Shown here in pieces: positions 1 through 8,582 of a DNA stretch of 64,000 bases. The DNA lies in IMG/VR virus record IMGVR_UViG_3300028859_000009, positions 1 to 64,000 of that record; one strand, given 5' to 3'. The notes beneath the pieces are model-generated. The model saw only the letters and a program-made list of their open reading frames with translations, made no database searches and was not told the DNA's origin. How positions within the stretch are numbered: position 1 is the first letter of the stretch; every line of letters begins with the position of its first letter. Both the position numbers and the translations under genes were made by a program. The stretch comes from a virus.

Positions 1-917
1 TTATTAGAATTTAATCTACTAAAATTTTTTAAATTAAATTTATCTAACATTATAGAAGCATCATATATGTAACATTGTTTATAATATTTTTTAAATAATT
101 TATTAAATTCATTCTCAGTTATATTATTATTATCTAAATAATTTCTGATTTCTTTTTCACCTTTAGATTCTGAACAGTTTGGACAATCACTACCATTTAA
201 ATGAAATCTACTAATCTGTTCAAACATACCATGTATTGGACATATTATTTTTACAGTATTCATAACACCATTATATTTAACTAAACTATAATCATATTTA
301 TTATTATGATTTAATTTTGATAATTCTATAAATTTAGAAGTAGATAATGTATTTATGCCGCATTTTGGACATCCGTGACCATTGTTATGAGCATATGCAA
401 TTTTTTCGAATTCTCCGTGAATTGGACATATTATTTTAATTATAGAATGTTTATCTTTATAATTATTAACTAAACTATAATCATATTTATAATCATATAT
501 TTTATTAAAATCATCAATTATTTCAGATATATTTTTATTTTTTCCACTACATTTTGAACATCCTATTCCAAGTAAATGATTATTCGCCCTTATGATAAAT
601 TCTCCGTGAATCGGACATATTATTTTAATCTTATTTCTACTATTTATATAATTCGTTAAACTATAGTCATATTTATTATGTACAATATTAGCTTTTTCAA
701 TAAATTCTATTTTAGAATATATATAATGACCAGAACATTTCGTACATTCATGCCCATTTAAATGAGATTGAGCATTTTGAGTAAATTTTCCGTGTATTGA
801 ACAAATTATTTCGACATCATTTTTACAACCAGTATAAATAGTATTTGAATAATCATATCTATTATTATGTATCTCATTTGATTTTTCTATAAATTCATTT
901 GTAGTTAATTTTCTCAT
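1..917 (-). CDS. Zinc-motif repeat homing-endonuclease-like protein, 3' end outside window
   Basis: The frame is open from ATG at 917 to the window edge, so the C-terminus is missing. The N-terminus MRKLTTNEFIEKSNEIHNN starts four repeats of about 60 residues. Each runs F-I-E-K-x-x-x-x-H-N-x-(K)YDYS, then ICPIHGEF, then a CxxC pair (CTKC, CSKC, CPKC, CPNC). This is the DUF723-type module I know from phage and giant-virus endonucleases. After the last CPNC the text runs SESKGEKEIRNYLDNNNI, which is how a Vsr-like nuclease domain usually begins, so the catalytic domain probably lies beyond position 1. An RHH gene sits 2 nt upstream on the same strand. Activity is inferred. Confidence 0.7.
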   Translation of the reverse strand, partial: MRKLTTNEFIEKSNEIHNNRYDYSNTIYTGCKNDVEIICSIHGKFTQNAQSHLNGHECTKCSGHYIYSKIEFIEKANIVHNKYDYSLTNYINSRNKIKIICPIHGEFIIRANNHLLGIGCSKCSGKNKNISEIIDDFNKIYDYKYDYSLVNNYKDKHSIIKIICPIHGEFEKIAYAHNNGHGCPKCGINTLSTSKFIELSKLNHNNKYDYSLVKYNGVMNTVKIICPIHGMFEQISRFHLNGSDCPNCSESKGEKEIRNYLDNNNITENEFNKLFKKYYKQCYIYDASIMLDKFNLKNFSRLNSN

Positions 918-919
918 TA

Positions 920-1084
920 TTATAATTTTATTTTTGATACATCTTCTCCTAATTTATTAAAATATTCTAATAATAAATTATCTACATAATTAGATCTATT
1001 AGATGTTTTATCATCTAATAATATAAGTATGTCAGGACTTAATGTTATTGTTATTTTCCTCTTTTTTTCTTCAACTTTTTTCAT
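920..1084 (-). CDS. Ribbon-helix-helix (CopG/MetJ-like) small protein
   Basis: The protein is 54 aa from ATG 1084. An upstream in-frame ATG at 1132 would add a hydrophobic, unlikely stretch. A basic arm (KKVEEKKRK) is followed by the beta strand ITITLSPDI, then helix LILLDDKTSN, turn RSNYVD and helix NLLLEYFNKL. This is the layout of an RHH DNA-binding dimer. It is followed after 2 nt by the endonuclease gene, so the two are probably co-expressed, and it faces another RHH gene at 1190. It is likely a regulator of this locus rather than an antitoxin, since no toxin is visible. Function is inferred from fold only. Confidence 0.7.
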   Translation of the reverse strand: MKKVEEKKRKITITLSPDILILLDDKTSNRSNYVDNLLLEYFNKLGEDVSKIKL

Positions 1085-1189
1085 AACTTTTATTTTTATT
1101 CTATATATAAATAATTTCAAGTCATAACACAAGAATATATCTTATTTATAAAATAACAAACAAATAATATAAAAACATATATAAATTAT

Positions 1190-1342
1190 ATGAAGAAAAA
1201 AATGTTAGATAGTGAAAAAAAAATTACAGTGAGTTTTTCACTAAATCCATATATTTATGAATTATTAGATAAATATATTAAAAAATCTAAATCAAAATTC
1301 ATTGAAACTTTATTAAAAAATAAATTAAAAAATAATATATGA
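1190..1342 (+). CDS. Ribbon-helix-helix small protein upstream of DNA polymerase
   Basis: A 50-aa protein: acidic/basic arm, strand KITVSFSLNP, helix YIYELLDKYI, then SKSKFIETLLKNKLKNN. The RHH pattern is clear though short. Its TGA overlaps the polymerase ATG (ATGA, 1339-1342), so translation of the polymerase may be coupled to it. It diverges from the RHH/endonuclease pair to the left over about 105 bp that contain TATATA elements facing both ways. Two other loci in the window (34057 and 50531) have the same arrangement. Confidence 0.65.
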   Translation: MKKKMLDSEKKITVSFSLNPYIYELLDKYIKKSKSKFIETLLKNKLKNNI

Positions 1343-2823
1343 TTGTAGATACTGAATATAAAAATAATAACCTAATTATCTCATATATAGATAGTTCTGG
1401 TCAGATCAAACTAAAATATAAAAATTGGAGTCGCCCAACAAAATTTATAAAAACTACTGATGATGATAAAGAAAAAAGTGGTAGATTTGTCACATGGTCA
1501 GGAGAAAATGTTAAAGAGATTTATACAAAATACCCAAATCGGTATTCCATTTATGATTTCATAGATAGTTTTGATAAAGAAGAACGAGATGAAATATATT
1601 CATATGCAGAACCAGATATATTCTTCGTTGATATTGAGAACGAGATTCTTAATACTGGTAAACCACAACCACAACTTGCTGAGGGTGAGATACAAACAAT
1701 ATCAATAGTAAATAAAGATAAAGTGTTGGTAATTGGAACTCAGTTTTTAGATGCTGCACAAATTGAATCAATTGGTAATGATATCAATACTCATTTTCAA
1801 AAATTTGGAACAAATTATAAATTTAAATATGTTCAGTACAAAACTGAATATGATATGCTTCATAGTTTTTTTAACAAATTAGTTCCTAAAATGCCAGTAA
1901 TAACTGGTTGGAATTTCATTAATTATGACTGGACATATTTAGTTGCAAGAGCAAGAAGAATTGGACTTGAACCTGAGGTTGCCTCATTCACAAAAAAACT
2001 TAATAAACCATTTAATCCTCCTAATGCTATTAATCCAAGTTACGCAGAAATGCCAGCGCATAGGGTTATAGTTGATTATATGGAATTATTTAAAAAATGG
2101 GATCAATCAGTTAAAGTAAAGGAAAGTTTATCTTTAGATTTCGCTTCTGAAAAATTACTAGGAAAAGAAATTAAGAAAATTAATTACGATGGAGATTTAA
2201 AAAAATTGCATAAAGAGGACTATAAGAAATTTGTATTCTATAATGCTGTAGATAGTTGCTTAGTTCAACAGATACATAAAAAAATGAAATATGTAGACAT
2301 ACTTTATGGCATGGCTGTATTGGGTAAAATTAAGATTAAAGATGCAATTTCAACTCTTGCATTAACAGAAGGAATTTTAAGAGAAAAATTAAGAGATCAA
2401 AAAAATATTGTTCTTGTTAGAAATGAAGATAGTGAATACGGAGATACTGAAACTGAATCTATAAAAGGAGGATGGGTTAAAGAACCTGTAAGAGGTATGG
2501 CAGAATGGACATGCTGTTTTGACTTTAGTTCCTTGTATCCTACTACTATGAGAGAATTTAACATATCTGCAGATTCATATAAAGGTCAAAAAGTAAAAGG
2601 TAAAGATTATTCCATATTTAATGGACATCAATTAACAATTGAGCCTGATGATATCATAACTTTAAATGGATCAGTATTTAAGAATGAGGAAGGAGTTGTT
2701 AGTAGTGTAATGAGAGAAGTATATTCTGATAGAAAAAAGTGGAAAAACGTGATGATGGAAAAACATGAAGAACTTGATAAATTACAAAATGAGCTTAAAA
2801 AATTAGAGGGAACTCCTTTATGA
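1339..2823 (+). CDS. T4-type family B DNA polymerase, N-terminal half of a split gene
   Basis: 494 aa aligning by eye with the first half of T4 gp43. Exonuclease motifs are present: Exo I D98/E100 (FVDIE), Exo II GWNFINYD with D197, Exo III YNAVD with D305. Polymerase motif A is DFSSLYP with D395. The protein stops in the first fingers helix (REVYSDRKKWKN, ending EGTPL), before motif B (KxxxNSxYG) and motif C (DTDS). Neither motif occurs in any long frame of this window. Full-length relatives are near 900 aa. It starts inside the RHH stop codon and is followed after 62 nt by a homing endonuclease. A separate C-terminal polypeptide encoded elsewhere would be needed for polymerase activity; the exonuclease half looks intact. 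Confidence 0.93.
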   Translation: MIVDTEYKNNNLIISYIDSSGQIKLKYKNWSRPTKFIKTTDDDKEKSGRFVTWSGENVKEIYTKYPNRYSIYDFIDSFDKEERDEIYSYAEPDIFFVDIENEILNTGKPQPQLAEGEIQTISIVNKDKVLVIGTQFLDAAQIESIGNDINTHFQKFGTNYKFKYVQYKTEYDMLHSFFNKLVPKMPVITGWNFINYDWTYLVARARRIGLEPEVASFTKKLNKPFNPPNAINPSYAEMPAHRVIVDYMELFKKWDQSVKVKESLSLDFASEKLLGKEIKKINYDGDLKKLHKEDYKKFVFYNAVDSCLVQQIHKKMKYVDILYGMAVLGKIKIKDAISTLALTEGILREKLRDQKNIVLVRNEDSEYGDTETESIKGGWVKEPVRGMAEWTCCFDFSSLYPTTMREFNISADSYKGQKVKGKDYSIFNGHQLTIEPDDIITLNGSVFKNEEGVVSSVMREVYSDRKKWKNVMMEKHEELDKLQNELKKLEGTPL

Positions 2824-2885
2824 AATAATAAATAAAAATATAATTTTTTTATATTTTTATTTTTATATATAAAATAAAAAATGTT

Positions 2886-4487
2886 ATGATTTTGACAAAG
2901 TATGTCGATGTAAAAATATCTAATAATCAAATTAAATATTATAAAGAAAAAGGGTATGAAGTAAAAGGAGGAAATGAAATTATTTCTATACTTGCAATAG
3001 ATTTACCTACAAGAAGTGTATCAAAAATTAAAGCAAAATGTGATGTTTGTGGCGAAGAAACTATTATTTCATATAGTAGATATAATTATAACACAAAAAA
3101 TTCAACAACATATTATGCTTGTAGTAGAAAATGTTCTGAACAAAAATCAAAAAATACAAATTTAGAAAAATATGGAGTAGAAAATGTTTCAAATTCTCAA
3201 ATTATTAAAGATAAAAAAGTAGAAACTTGTTTAAAAAATTTTGGTGTCGAATATCCTCAGCAATCTAAAGAAATTAACAAAAAAGGACATGTAAGTAAAT
3301 TAGAAAAATATGGAGATGCTAACTATACAAATCCATATAAAATGAAATCAACGAATTTAGAAAGATATGGAGTAGAATATGCTAGTCAAAATGCAGAAAT
3401 ATCTATTAAAATGAGAGAAAATCAATTTATTAGTTTTAAGAAAAATTTTGATAAAGGATTATATAAATCTGAAATTATTAGAGATAGAAAAGATATATTT
3501 GTTGGATATTTATCAAATGGTCAATATGAATTTAAATGTGATTTACATAAAGATCATCATTTTAATATTGATTATAAATTATTGTGGAATAGGATAAATA
3601 ATAAAACAATATTATGTACAGAATGCAATCCAATTTCAAAAAATGTTAGTGGGTTAGAGTTACAATTATTAGGTTTTATTAAAGAAAATTATAATGATGA
3701 GATAATTTTGAATGATAGAAAAATTTTAAATCCTTTAGAATTAGATATTTATTTACCTAATTTGAAATTAGCATTTGAATTTAATGGTTTATGGTGGCAC
3801 AATGAATTAAATAAAGATAAAGATTATCATTTAAATAAAACTGAAGAATGTGAAAAACAAGGCATTCAATTGATTCATATTTATGAAGATGACTGGATTT
3901 ATAATAATGAAATTATAAAATCTATAATATTAAGTAAATTAAATATTTTTGAAAACGTAATTGATTCAAAAGATTGTGAAATAAGAGAAGTTTTAGATAT
4001 AAATTTAATTAAAAGTTATTTAGAAAAAAATGATATACATGGATATATTAAATCTAATATAAAAATTGGTTTATATTTAGGTAATGAATTAATTAGTTTA
4101 ATGACATTTAATATTAAGAATAATAATTATGAGATGATAAGTTTTAGTAATAAAATAAATACTAATATTATTGATAGTGAAATTACGTTATTAAATTATT
4201 TTATAAATAAATATAGTGCGAAAGAAATAGTATGTTATTTTGATAGAAGTTTTAGTCAAATTAATTTATATAAAAAAATAGGATTTGATTTTGTCGATAA
4301 AGTTAAGCCAGATTATCAATATATTATTGATAATATTAGGCATAATAAATGTAATTTTCGTAAAAATAAATTAGTAACAGAAGGATTTGATATAAATAAA
4401 ACAGAGCATGAAATTATGTTAGAACGGAAGGTATATCGCATATATGATTCTGGATTTTTAAAATTTATATATACTTTAAAAAAATAA
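2886..4487 (+). CDS. Vsr-like homing endonuclease with zinc finger and LEKYG repeats
   Basis: 533 aa. Residues about 50-85 hold a CxxC ... CxxxC zinc site (CDVCGEE, ACSRKCSE). Residues 90-170 carry three or four copies of the NLEKYGVEN repeat typical of phage endonucleases. A second CxxC (LCTEC) lies near 245. The central part has the Vsr/EDxHD-type nuclease core: ELDIYLP, LAFEFNGLWWHNE, then QLIHIYEDDW (about 275-340). The C-terminal 180 residues are a GNAT-like or accessory region I cannot name. It sits directly after the truncated polymerase gene, as expected for an element that invaded the fingers-coding region. The adjacent ATG at 2881 gives only a dipeptide, so 2886 is the start. Confidence 0.8.
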   Translation: MILTKYVDVKISNNQIKYYKEKGYEVKGGNEIISILAIDLPTRSVSKIKAKCDVCGEETIISYSRYNYNTKNSTTYYACSRKCSEQKSKNTNLEKYGVENVSNSQIIKDKKVETCLKNFGVEYPQQSKEINKKGHVSKLEKYGDANYTNPYKMKSTNLERYGVEYASQNAEISIKMRENQFISFKKNFDKGLYKSEIIRDRKDIFVGYLSNGQYEFKCDLHKDHHFNIDYKLLWNRINNKTILCTECNPISKNVSGLELQLLGFIKENYNDEIILNDRKILNPLELDIYLPNLKLAFEFNGLWWHNELNKDKDYHLNKTEECEKQGIQLIHIYEDDWIYNNEIIKSIILSKLNIFENVIDSKDCEIREVLDINLIKSYLEKNDIHGYIKSNIKIGLYLGNELISLMTFNIKNNNYEMISFSNKINTNIIDSEITLLNYFINKYSAKEIVCYFDRSFSQINLYKKIGFDFVDKVKPDYQYIIDNIRHNKCNFRKNKLVTEGFDINKTEHEIMLERKVYRIYDSGFLKFIYTLKK

Positions 4488-4488
4488 T

Positions 4489-4815
4489 ATGAAGCATTTA
4501 AAATTATTTGAAAATAATACTGGAACAATAATTTATCTTTGTACTATATCAGATTGTGGTATAAATGATATGTATTCATTTGATGATAAATTAAGCAGAA
4601 ATAATTTTACTATAAATCATATTTGCAATGAATATAAAGACAATGATATAGATTATGAAATTGAAGATATTTTTGATATTGATACATTAATTGAGAATTT
4701 TAATGTATGTGATTTAGATAAAAAAATTTATTTAGATACTGCTAAGGTTTTAAATGATGTAAAATTAGATCCAGAAATACAAATAAAATATGATATTAAA
4801 AAATTTAATTTATAA
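4489..4815 (+). CDS. Small protein with candidate capsid-targeting leader
   Basis: 108 aa, starting 1 nt after the endonuclease stop. The N-terminus MKHLKLFENN fits the leader seen across this genome (M-K-x-h-x-x-F-E). The rest is acidic and Asn-rich (YKDNDIDYEIEDIFDIDTLIENF) with no recognised domain. It is followed by the first tRNA-Gly-like repeat. It may be an internal virion protein, by leader only. Confidence 0.55.
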   Translation: MKHLKLFENNTGTIIYLCTISDCGINDMYSFDDKLSRNNFTINHICNEYKDNDIDYEIEDIFDIDTLIENFNVCDLDKKIYLDTAKVLNDVKLDPEIQIKYDIKKFNL

Positions 4816-4836
4816 ACTTTTTAATATTTAATTACT

Positions 4837-4924
4837 ATATTATTAAAATGCAGTGGTAGCATATGTTAATGCGTTTAGCTTCCAGTTAAAGGATTCTGTT
4901 CAAATCAGACCACTTGCTCAAATT
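4837..4924 (+). repeat. 88-bp direct repeat, copy 1 (contains tRNA-Gly-like sequence)
   Basis: Identical to 6750-6837 over 88 bp, starting ATATTATTAAAATG and ending GCTCAAATT. Identity stops sharply on both sides. The two copies enclose the two metallopeptidase genes. Confidence 0.95.
4850..4918 (+). tRNA. tRNA-Gly(TCC)-like, copy 1
   Basis: It folds as a cloverleaf. Acceptor GCAGTGG pairs with CCAC-T-TGC with one bulged T; D stem GCAT/ATGC; anticodon stem TTTAG/TTAAA with loop CTTCCAG giving anticodon TCC; T loop TTCAAAT in a four-pair stem. The bulge and short T stem make it degenerate, so it may be a poor or dead tRNA. Confidence 0.6.
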
Positions 4925-4930
4925 TATATT

Positions 4931-5905
4931 ATGGATTATTTAAACAATTACAACACATATTTATTAGAAAGAAAATCGATATCTGATTCTTGTGAAATTT
5001 TACAGGAGACTATATCAAAAGATTTGCATAATATATTAATTAATTTTAATAATATTAATTTAAGTAATGAGTTTACTTATGAATTATCTGAAAATGACTT
5101 AAAATTAGATAATATTAAAGTAATATTTAATTTATATAAATATAAAGAAAATGTTTGCAACTCTGTTGCTAGATTTAATAACTCTAAAATGAGTAATGAT
5201 ATTTTATCTAATATTGAAATAGTTTTAGATATTTATATTTCTGATAAAGATGAGATATATTTTAATGATTATATAGATTCTGTCATTTTACATGAATGTT
5301 TACACATTTTTCAATATTACAATATTTCTAAAAATAATAAATTTAGGTCATCTTCTTGGTCTATCGGAGTTATTTTGAGTCAATTTAGAAACAATTTTAA
5401 ATCAGATTATATTAATAATATAATTGAATTATTATATAAAACTTTAAGTCATGAAATCGATGCTCAAATACATCAATATTATTATTTTAGTAAGATTGGT
5501 AAAAAATACAATAAAATATTTGATAATATTAAAGATATTGAAAAATTTAATATAAAAAAGCTTAGTAATATAGAAGAAATTGAATTAAATTTATTAAAAG
5601 ATAAAATATATCAGAGTATTTATTATTATTCAAAAAATAAGAAATATATTAAGAAATTAAATAAATCTATATGGAAAGAAACTAATAATGATAAATTTTT
5701 AATTGATCTTAAAGAATTATTTGATATTAGGTTAAAATATATAAAAAGTAAAATATCAAGTGTTGATAATAGGATTAATGAGGGTAATTTAGAGTTCTCA
5801 TCGATACCATCTGCAATATTTCATAAAGATTTTAATAGAATGTATTTATATGATCCTATATTTTTTAAAAATTTATTAAATGAAAATTTTAATATACCAA
5901 TATGA
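4931..5905 (+). CDS. HExxH zinc metallopeptidase-like protein, divergent paralogue
   Basis: 324 aa from ATG 4931. An earlier in-frame start at 4853 lies inside the tRNA-like repeat and is rejected. The zinc motif is HECLH (H121, E122, H125) after a hydrophobic strand. A likely third ligand is E175 in LSHEIDAQIHQ, about 50 residues on, as in the other four paralogues (LDNELNAR). The leader MDYLNNYNTYLLERKS is a weak match to the capsid-type leader. The C-terminal 130 residues are longer than in the paralogues. It overlaps the next paralogue by 4 nt (ATGA), so they form one transcription unit inside the direct repeats. The substrate is unknown. Confidence 0.7.
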   Translation: MDYLNNYNTYLLERKSISDSCEILQETISKDLHNILINFNNINLSNEFTYELSENDLKLDNIKVIFNLYKYKENVCNSVARFNNSKMSNDILSNIEIVLDIYISDKDEIYFNDYIDSVILHECLHIFQYYNISKNNKFRSSSWSIGVILSQFRNNFKSDYINNIIELLYKTLSHEIDAQIHQYYYFSKIGKKYNKIFDNIKDIEKFNIKKLSNIEEIELNLLKDKIYQSIYYYSKNKKYIKKLNKSIWKETNNDKFLIDLKELFDIRLKYIKSKISSVDNRINEGNLEFSSIPSAIFHKDFNRMYLYDPIFFKNLLNENFNIPI

Positions 5906-6759
5906 AAAAGTATTTAAATTTTATCAATGAAGGTAATGGTATTTCTAACATTATTAAAACATATTCTGATATTATTTATACTAATTTTTTAGACTATGAA
6001 GATAAGATTATTTTTTTAGATTTAAAAGATATTTTATTTCCTTTATATAATATTAAATTGACTATTAATTTTGAAAAAAGATTAGATTGTTATGCTAAAT
6101 TTGATCCTATAAATTATACTTTTTCAAATAATATATTAAAAAATATAAATTTATACTTTTTTGTTCCTATTGGAACTGATGATTACATCATAAAAAGTAA
6201 AATATCTCATGAATTGACTCATGTTTTAGAATTTTATAATTTGGTTAAGAATCAAAGAGATTTACCTACTCATGTTAATTTACAAAAAATTATAACAAAT
6301 TTTAACAAAATCGAGACACCTTTAAATGATTTTACATATTTTATTTATTTATCTTTGGATAATGAATTAAACGCTAGAGTTTCAGAAGCGTATCATTTTT
6401 TAATGAAATTTAATAGCATAGATAAAAATATTTTATTAGAAAAAATTAAAGAATGTGAATCATGGAAAAAATATGAAGAATTGGATAGTTTTAATGCTGA
6501 AAAATTTTATAATTATATGTTAGAAAAAATATCAGAGCCAGCGTTAATAGTTTTAATTAATCATTTAAATGAACAAATTATTAAAAATAATTACAATTTA
6601 GATTTTATAGATTCAAATTTACCATTAATAGATTATTTTAAAAAATGGGAAAATATATTTAAAAATAAATGTATTAAAAATAAAAAAAAGTTATTATCTA
6701 TAATTAATGAAGTTATTAAGGATCAAGGAAATATGAATGAAAAATATAGATATTATTAA
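5902..6759 (+). CDS. HExxH zinc metallopeptidase-like protein with capsid-type leader
   Basis: 285 aa. The leader MKKYLNFINEGNGIS contains INE|G, a good T4-prohead-protease-type site ([LI]xE|G). The zinc motif is HELTH (H103, E104, H107) followed by a helix, with a probable third ligand E155 in LDNELNARV. The order leader, beta-rich 90 residues, HExxH, LxNELxAR, helical tail is shared with the genes at 35079, 37740 and 50867. The gene stop (6757-6759) lies inside the second 88-bp repeat, so the repeat supplied its 3' end. No signal peptide is present, so action is in the cytoplasm or virion. Confidence 0.75.
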   Translation: MKKYLNFINEGNGISNIIKTYSDIIYTNFLDYEDKIIFLDLKDILFPLYNIKLTINFEKRLDCYAKFDPINYTFSNNILKNINLYFFVPIGTDDYIIKSKISHELTHVLEFYNLVKNQRDLPTHVNLQKIITNFNKIETPLNDFTYFIYLSLDNELNARVSEAYHFLMKFNSIDKNILLEKIKECESWKKYEELDSFNAEKFYNYMLEKISEPALIVLINHLNEQIIKNNYNLDFIDSNLPLIDYFKKWENIFKNKCIKNKKKLLSIINEVIKDQGNMNEKYRYY

Positions 6760-6837
6760 AATGCAGTGGTAGCATATGTTAATGCGTTTAGCTTCCAGTT
6801 AAAGGATTCTGTTCAAATCAGACCACTTGCTCAAATT
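6750..6837 (+). repeat. 88-bp direct repeat, copy 2
   Basis: Exact copy of 4837-4924. Its first 10 bp encode the end of the metallopeptidase gene, and it runs into a terminator at 6837. Confidence 0.95.
6763..6831 (+). tRNA. tRNA-Gly(TCC)-like, copy 2
   Basis: The same sequence and fold as 4850-4918, with the same bulged acceptor stem. The perfect identity of two degenerate copies points to recent duplication or active homogenisation. Confidence 0.6.
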
Positions 6838-6866
6838 AAAAAGTCTCTTTATGGGACTTTTTTTAT
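6837..6866 (+). terminator. Rho-independent terminator
   Basis: Stem AAAAGTC/GACTTTT with loop TCTTTATGG and a T run. It ends the metallopeptidase/tRNA-like unit. Confidence 0.85.
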
Positions 6867-6908
6867 ATAAATATTTTTAAAATAGTAGGTAATTCAATTT
6901 TTTTTTAT

Positions 6909-6916
6909 TATCTTTG
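6909..6916 (+). promoter_or_regulatory. Bacteroidota-type -7 element TATCTTTG
   Basis: The TAtcTTTG box lies 14 nt before ATG 6930, in an AT-rich leader. Many early-type genes here share it. Confidence 0.6.
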
Positions 6917-6929
6917 AAAAAAATATAAT

Positions 6930-7412
6930 ATGGTAATTCCAATTTATTTAAATCCAGAATTTAAAGTAAGAGATATAATTGTATCATTAACTGAAATAAC
7001 TTTAAGTTATTGTAAATTTAGTTGTTATCATGAATTCACAATAATTGATTATGATTCAATAACGGGATACACCATAAGAGATAATGAGGCTGAAATAGAA
7101 TTAACTATATCATCAAGTGCATTAAAAACTTTCACAATAAAAACAGATATAAAAACATCAAAGAATAGATATATTAATATTGAAAATAAGAAAAAATTTA
7201 TTAATTTTATTGATGAAAATTGTCCGAATAAAAGAATTGAATGGGATTCTTATGATAAATATGATGCATGTAAATTAAAAAATTGTTACAATAATTATTG
7301 TGAAGTAGAAGAAAATTGTATTCGTTATATTAGTAATGATATAATTAATAAAAATTCTAATATTGTTAAATATATAAGAAGCAAAAAATTAAAAAAATTA
7401 AATGTCGATTAA
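6930..7412 (+). CDS. Cys-rich unknown protein with Lys/Leu tail
   Basis: 160 aa, not recognised. The middle is beta-rich. A Cys-rich patch lies near 113-130 (CKLKNCYNNYC, ENC) and could bind zinc. It ends YIRSKKLKKLN, one of the many (R)KxKLxKLN tails in this genome. It overlaps the next start by 11 nt. First gene of a small-gene run behind a host-like promoter. Confidence 0.7.
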   Translation: MVIPIYLNPEFKVRDIIVSLTEITLSYCKFSCYHEFTIIDYDSITGYTIRDNEAEIELTISSSALKTFTIKTDIKTSKNRYINIENKKKFINFIDENCPNKRIEWDSYDKYDACKLKNCYNNYCEVEENCIRYISNDIINKNSNIVKYIRSKKLKKLNVD

Positions 7413-7629
7413 TAATGAACTTTATCAAAAATTATTAGATGCATCTAATCTGATACATAATAAAAAACTTTCAGGATCAGGAGATTTTATAATTATTAAT
7501 TTTAAAACTGCAGAAATATTAAAAAAATACGAAAACAAAAGAAAGAAAAAGGAAGAAAGAATTAAAAAATTAAAAAATCTTGAAAAAATATCTAATTCAA
7601 AAAACATTAAAAAAAAATTAAATAAATAA
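7402..7629 (+). CDS. Small basic protein
   Basis: 75 aa. Its C-terminal half is almost all Lys/Glu/Arg (KRKKKEERIKKLKNLEKI), probably a charged helix. The start overlaps the preceding gene by 11 nt in the usual nested style. Function unknown. Confidence 0.6.
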   Translation: MSINNELYQKLLDASNLIHNKKLSGSGDFIIINFKTAEILKKYENKRKKKEERIKKLKNLEKISNSKNIKKKLNK

Positions 7630-7659
7630 AAAATGTAATGAACTACATATTATTTTTAT

Positions 7660-7667
7660 TATCTTTG
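7660..7667 (+). promoter_or_regulatory. Bacteroidota-type -7 element TATCTTTG
   Basis: The box is followed by GTACATT and an A-rich leader to ATG 7697. Confidence 0.65.
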
Positions 7668-7696
7668 TACATTATTAATTAAACAAACAAATGTAA

Positions 7697-8029
7697 ATGG
7701 AAATGAAATCAGACTATAGTTTTAATTTAGAAAATTCTTGGATAAATGATAATAATATTGATAATTATAAATCTTTCAACAAATTAATGGAAACATTTGA
7801 TTTGATTGGAGTTTTTTCTGACAAAATGGTCGAAAAAGTATTTAGTTTATCAAATAGAATGATTGATATTAAAAATTATGTACTTGATAATAAAATGAGT
7901 CAAGAAGATGCAGATATAAAATTTAAAGAATTGATTAGCGAATTTACTATATTTTTAAATATGTATTCTATTTTCTCAAATAAATTTAAAAGTAATTGTT
8001 TGATATTATTCATAAGCATAGGTTTATAA
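7697..8029 (+). CDS. Unknown small protein
   Basis: 110 aa. Helical by composition (FDLIGVFSDKMVEKVFSLSNRMIDI, MSQEDADIKFKELISEF), ending in a hydrophobic stretch LILFISIGL that could touch a membrane. No family recognised. Expressed from the host-like promoter at 7660. Confidence 0.65.
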   Translation: MEMKSDYSFNLENSWINDNNIDNYKSFNKLMETFDLIGVFSDKMVEKVFSLSNRMIDIKNYVLDNKMSQEDADIKFKELISEFTIFLNMYSIFSNKFKSNCLILFISIGL

Positions 8030-8062
8030 ACTTTTTAGTATTTACATTTAAAAAATAAAATT

Positions 8063-8167
8063 ATGAAAGCAATAAATAATTTTTTTAGTAAATATTATTT
8101 GTTAATTATTTTTATTATATTAGTTTTATCATGGTTAATTCTATATTATTTCAGTTTAAAAAAATAA
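8063..8167 (+). CDS. 34-aa single-pass membrane peptide
   Basis: MKAINNFFSKYYLL followed by one hydrophobic helix (IIFIILVLSWLILYYF) and a KK end. Its first ten residues match the next gene (MKAITKFFSK), so it looks like a truncated duplicate of it. Confidence 0.5.
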   Translation: MKAINNFFSKYYLLIIFIILVLSWLILYYFSLKK

Positions 8168-8171
8168 AATT

Positions 8172-8582
8172 ATGAAAGCAATAACTAAATTTTTTAGTAA
8201 ATGTTCTTTATGGATTATTTTTGGTATATCATTCGTGATATATTTTATTATTATTTATTCGATGGTTTATTTTATTACTATAGATAAAGATATTTCAGTT
8301 AATATTATGCTTAAATTGGCGCTTTATATATCTTTTTTATTTTCTTCATTAATAATAATTACTACTAATTCTACAAGGAAAAATAAAATTTTTTGGAATG
8401 ATAGTACAGAACTTGAAACTTTGATAAATAATTCTGATACAATTACCATATTAGAAGATTTATATAATATAAATATTCAATATTTAATTAAAATATCACA
8501 GGGTGGCATTCATTCTCAAGAAATAAATAGATTGATATCAATGATAGATATAAAAATTAAAACAATTAAGAAATTAAAATAA
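8172..8582 (+). CDS. Two-helix membrane protein
   Basis: 136 aa. Two hydrophobic helices lie near 12-33 and 45-65. A polar region follows, ending IDIKIKTIKKLK. Topology and N-terminus suggest an inner-membrane early protein. It overlaps the next ATG (TAATG). No homologue recognised. Confidence 0.65.
   Translation: MKAITKFFSKCSLWIIFGISFVIYFIIIYSMVYFITIDKDISVNIMLKLALYISFLFSSLIIITTNSTRKNKIFWNDSTELETLINNSDTITILEDLYNINIQYLIKISQGGIHSQEINRLISMIDIKIKTIKKLK

Noticed and set aside
920-1342. Classical toxin-antitoxin module (RHH antitoxin)
   Set aside because: The neighbours are endonucleases and a polymerase, not RelE/ParE-type toxins; a regulatory role for the RHH pair fits better.
1339-2823. Intein or group I intron in the DNA polymerase
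   Set aside because: No splice-site residues (Cys/Ser start, HN end) or intron core are seen, and the second half of the polymerase does not resume downstream.
4853-4930. N-terminal extension of the first metallopeptidase
   Set aside because: The extension is a translation of the tRNA-Gly-like repeat; ATG 4931 just after it is the natural start.
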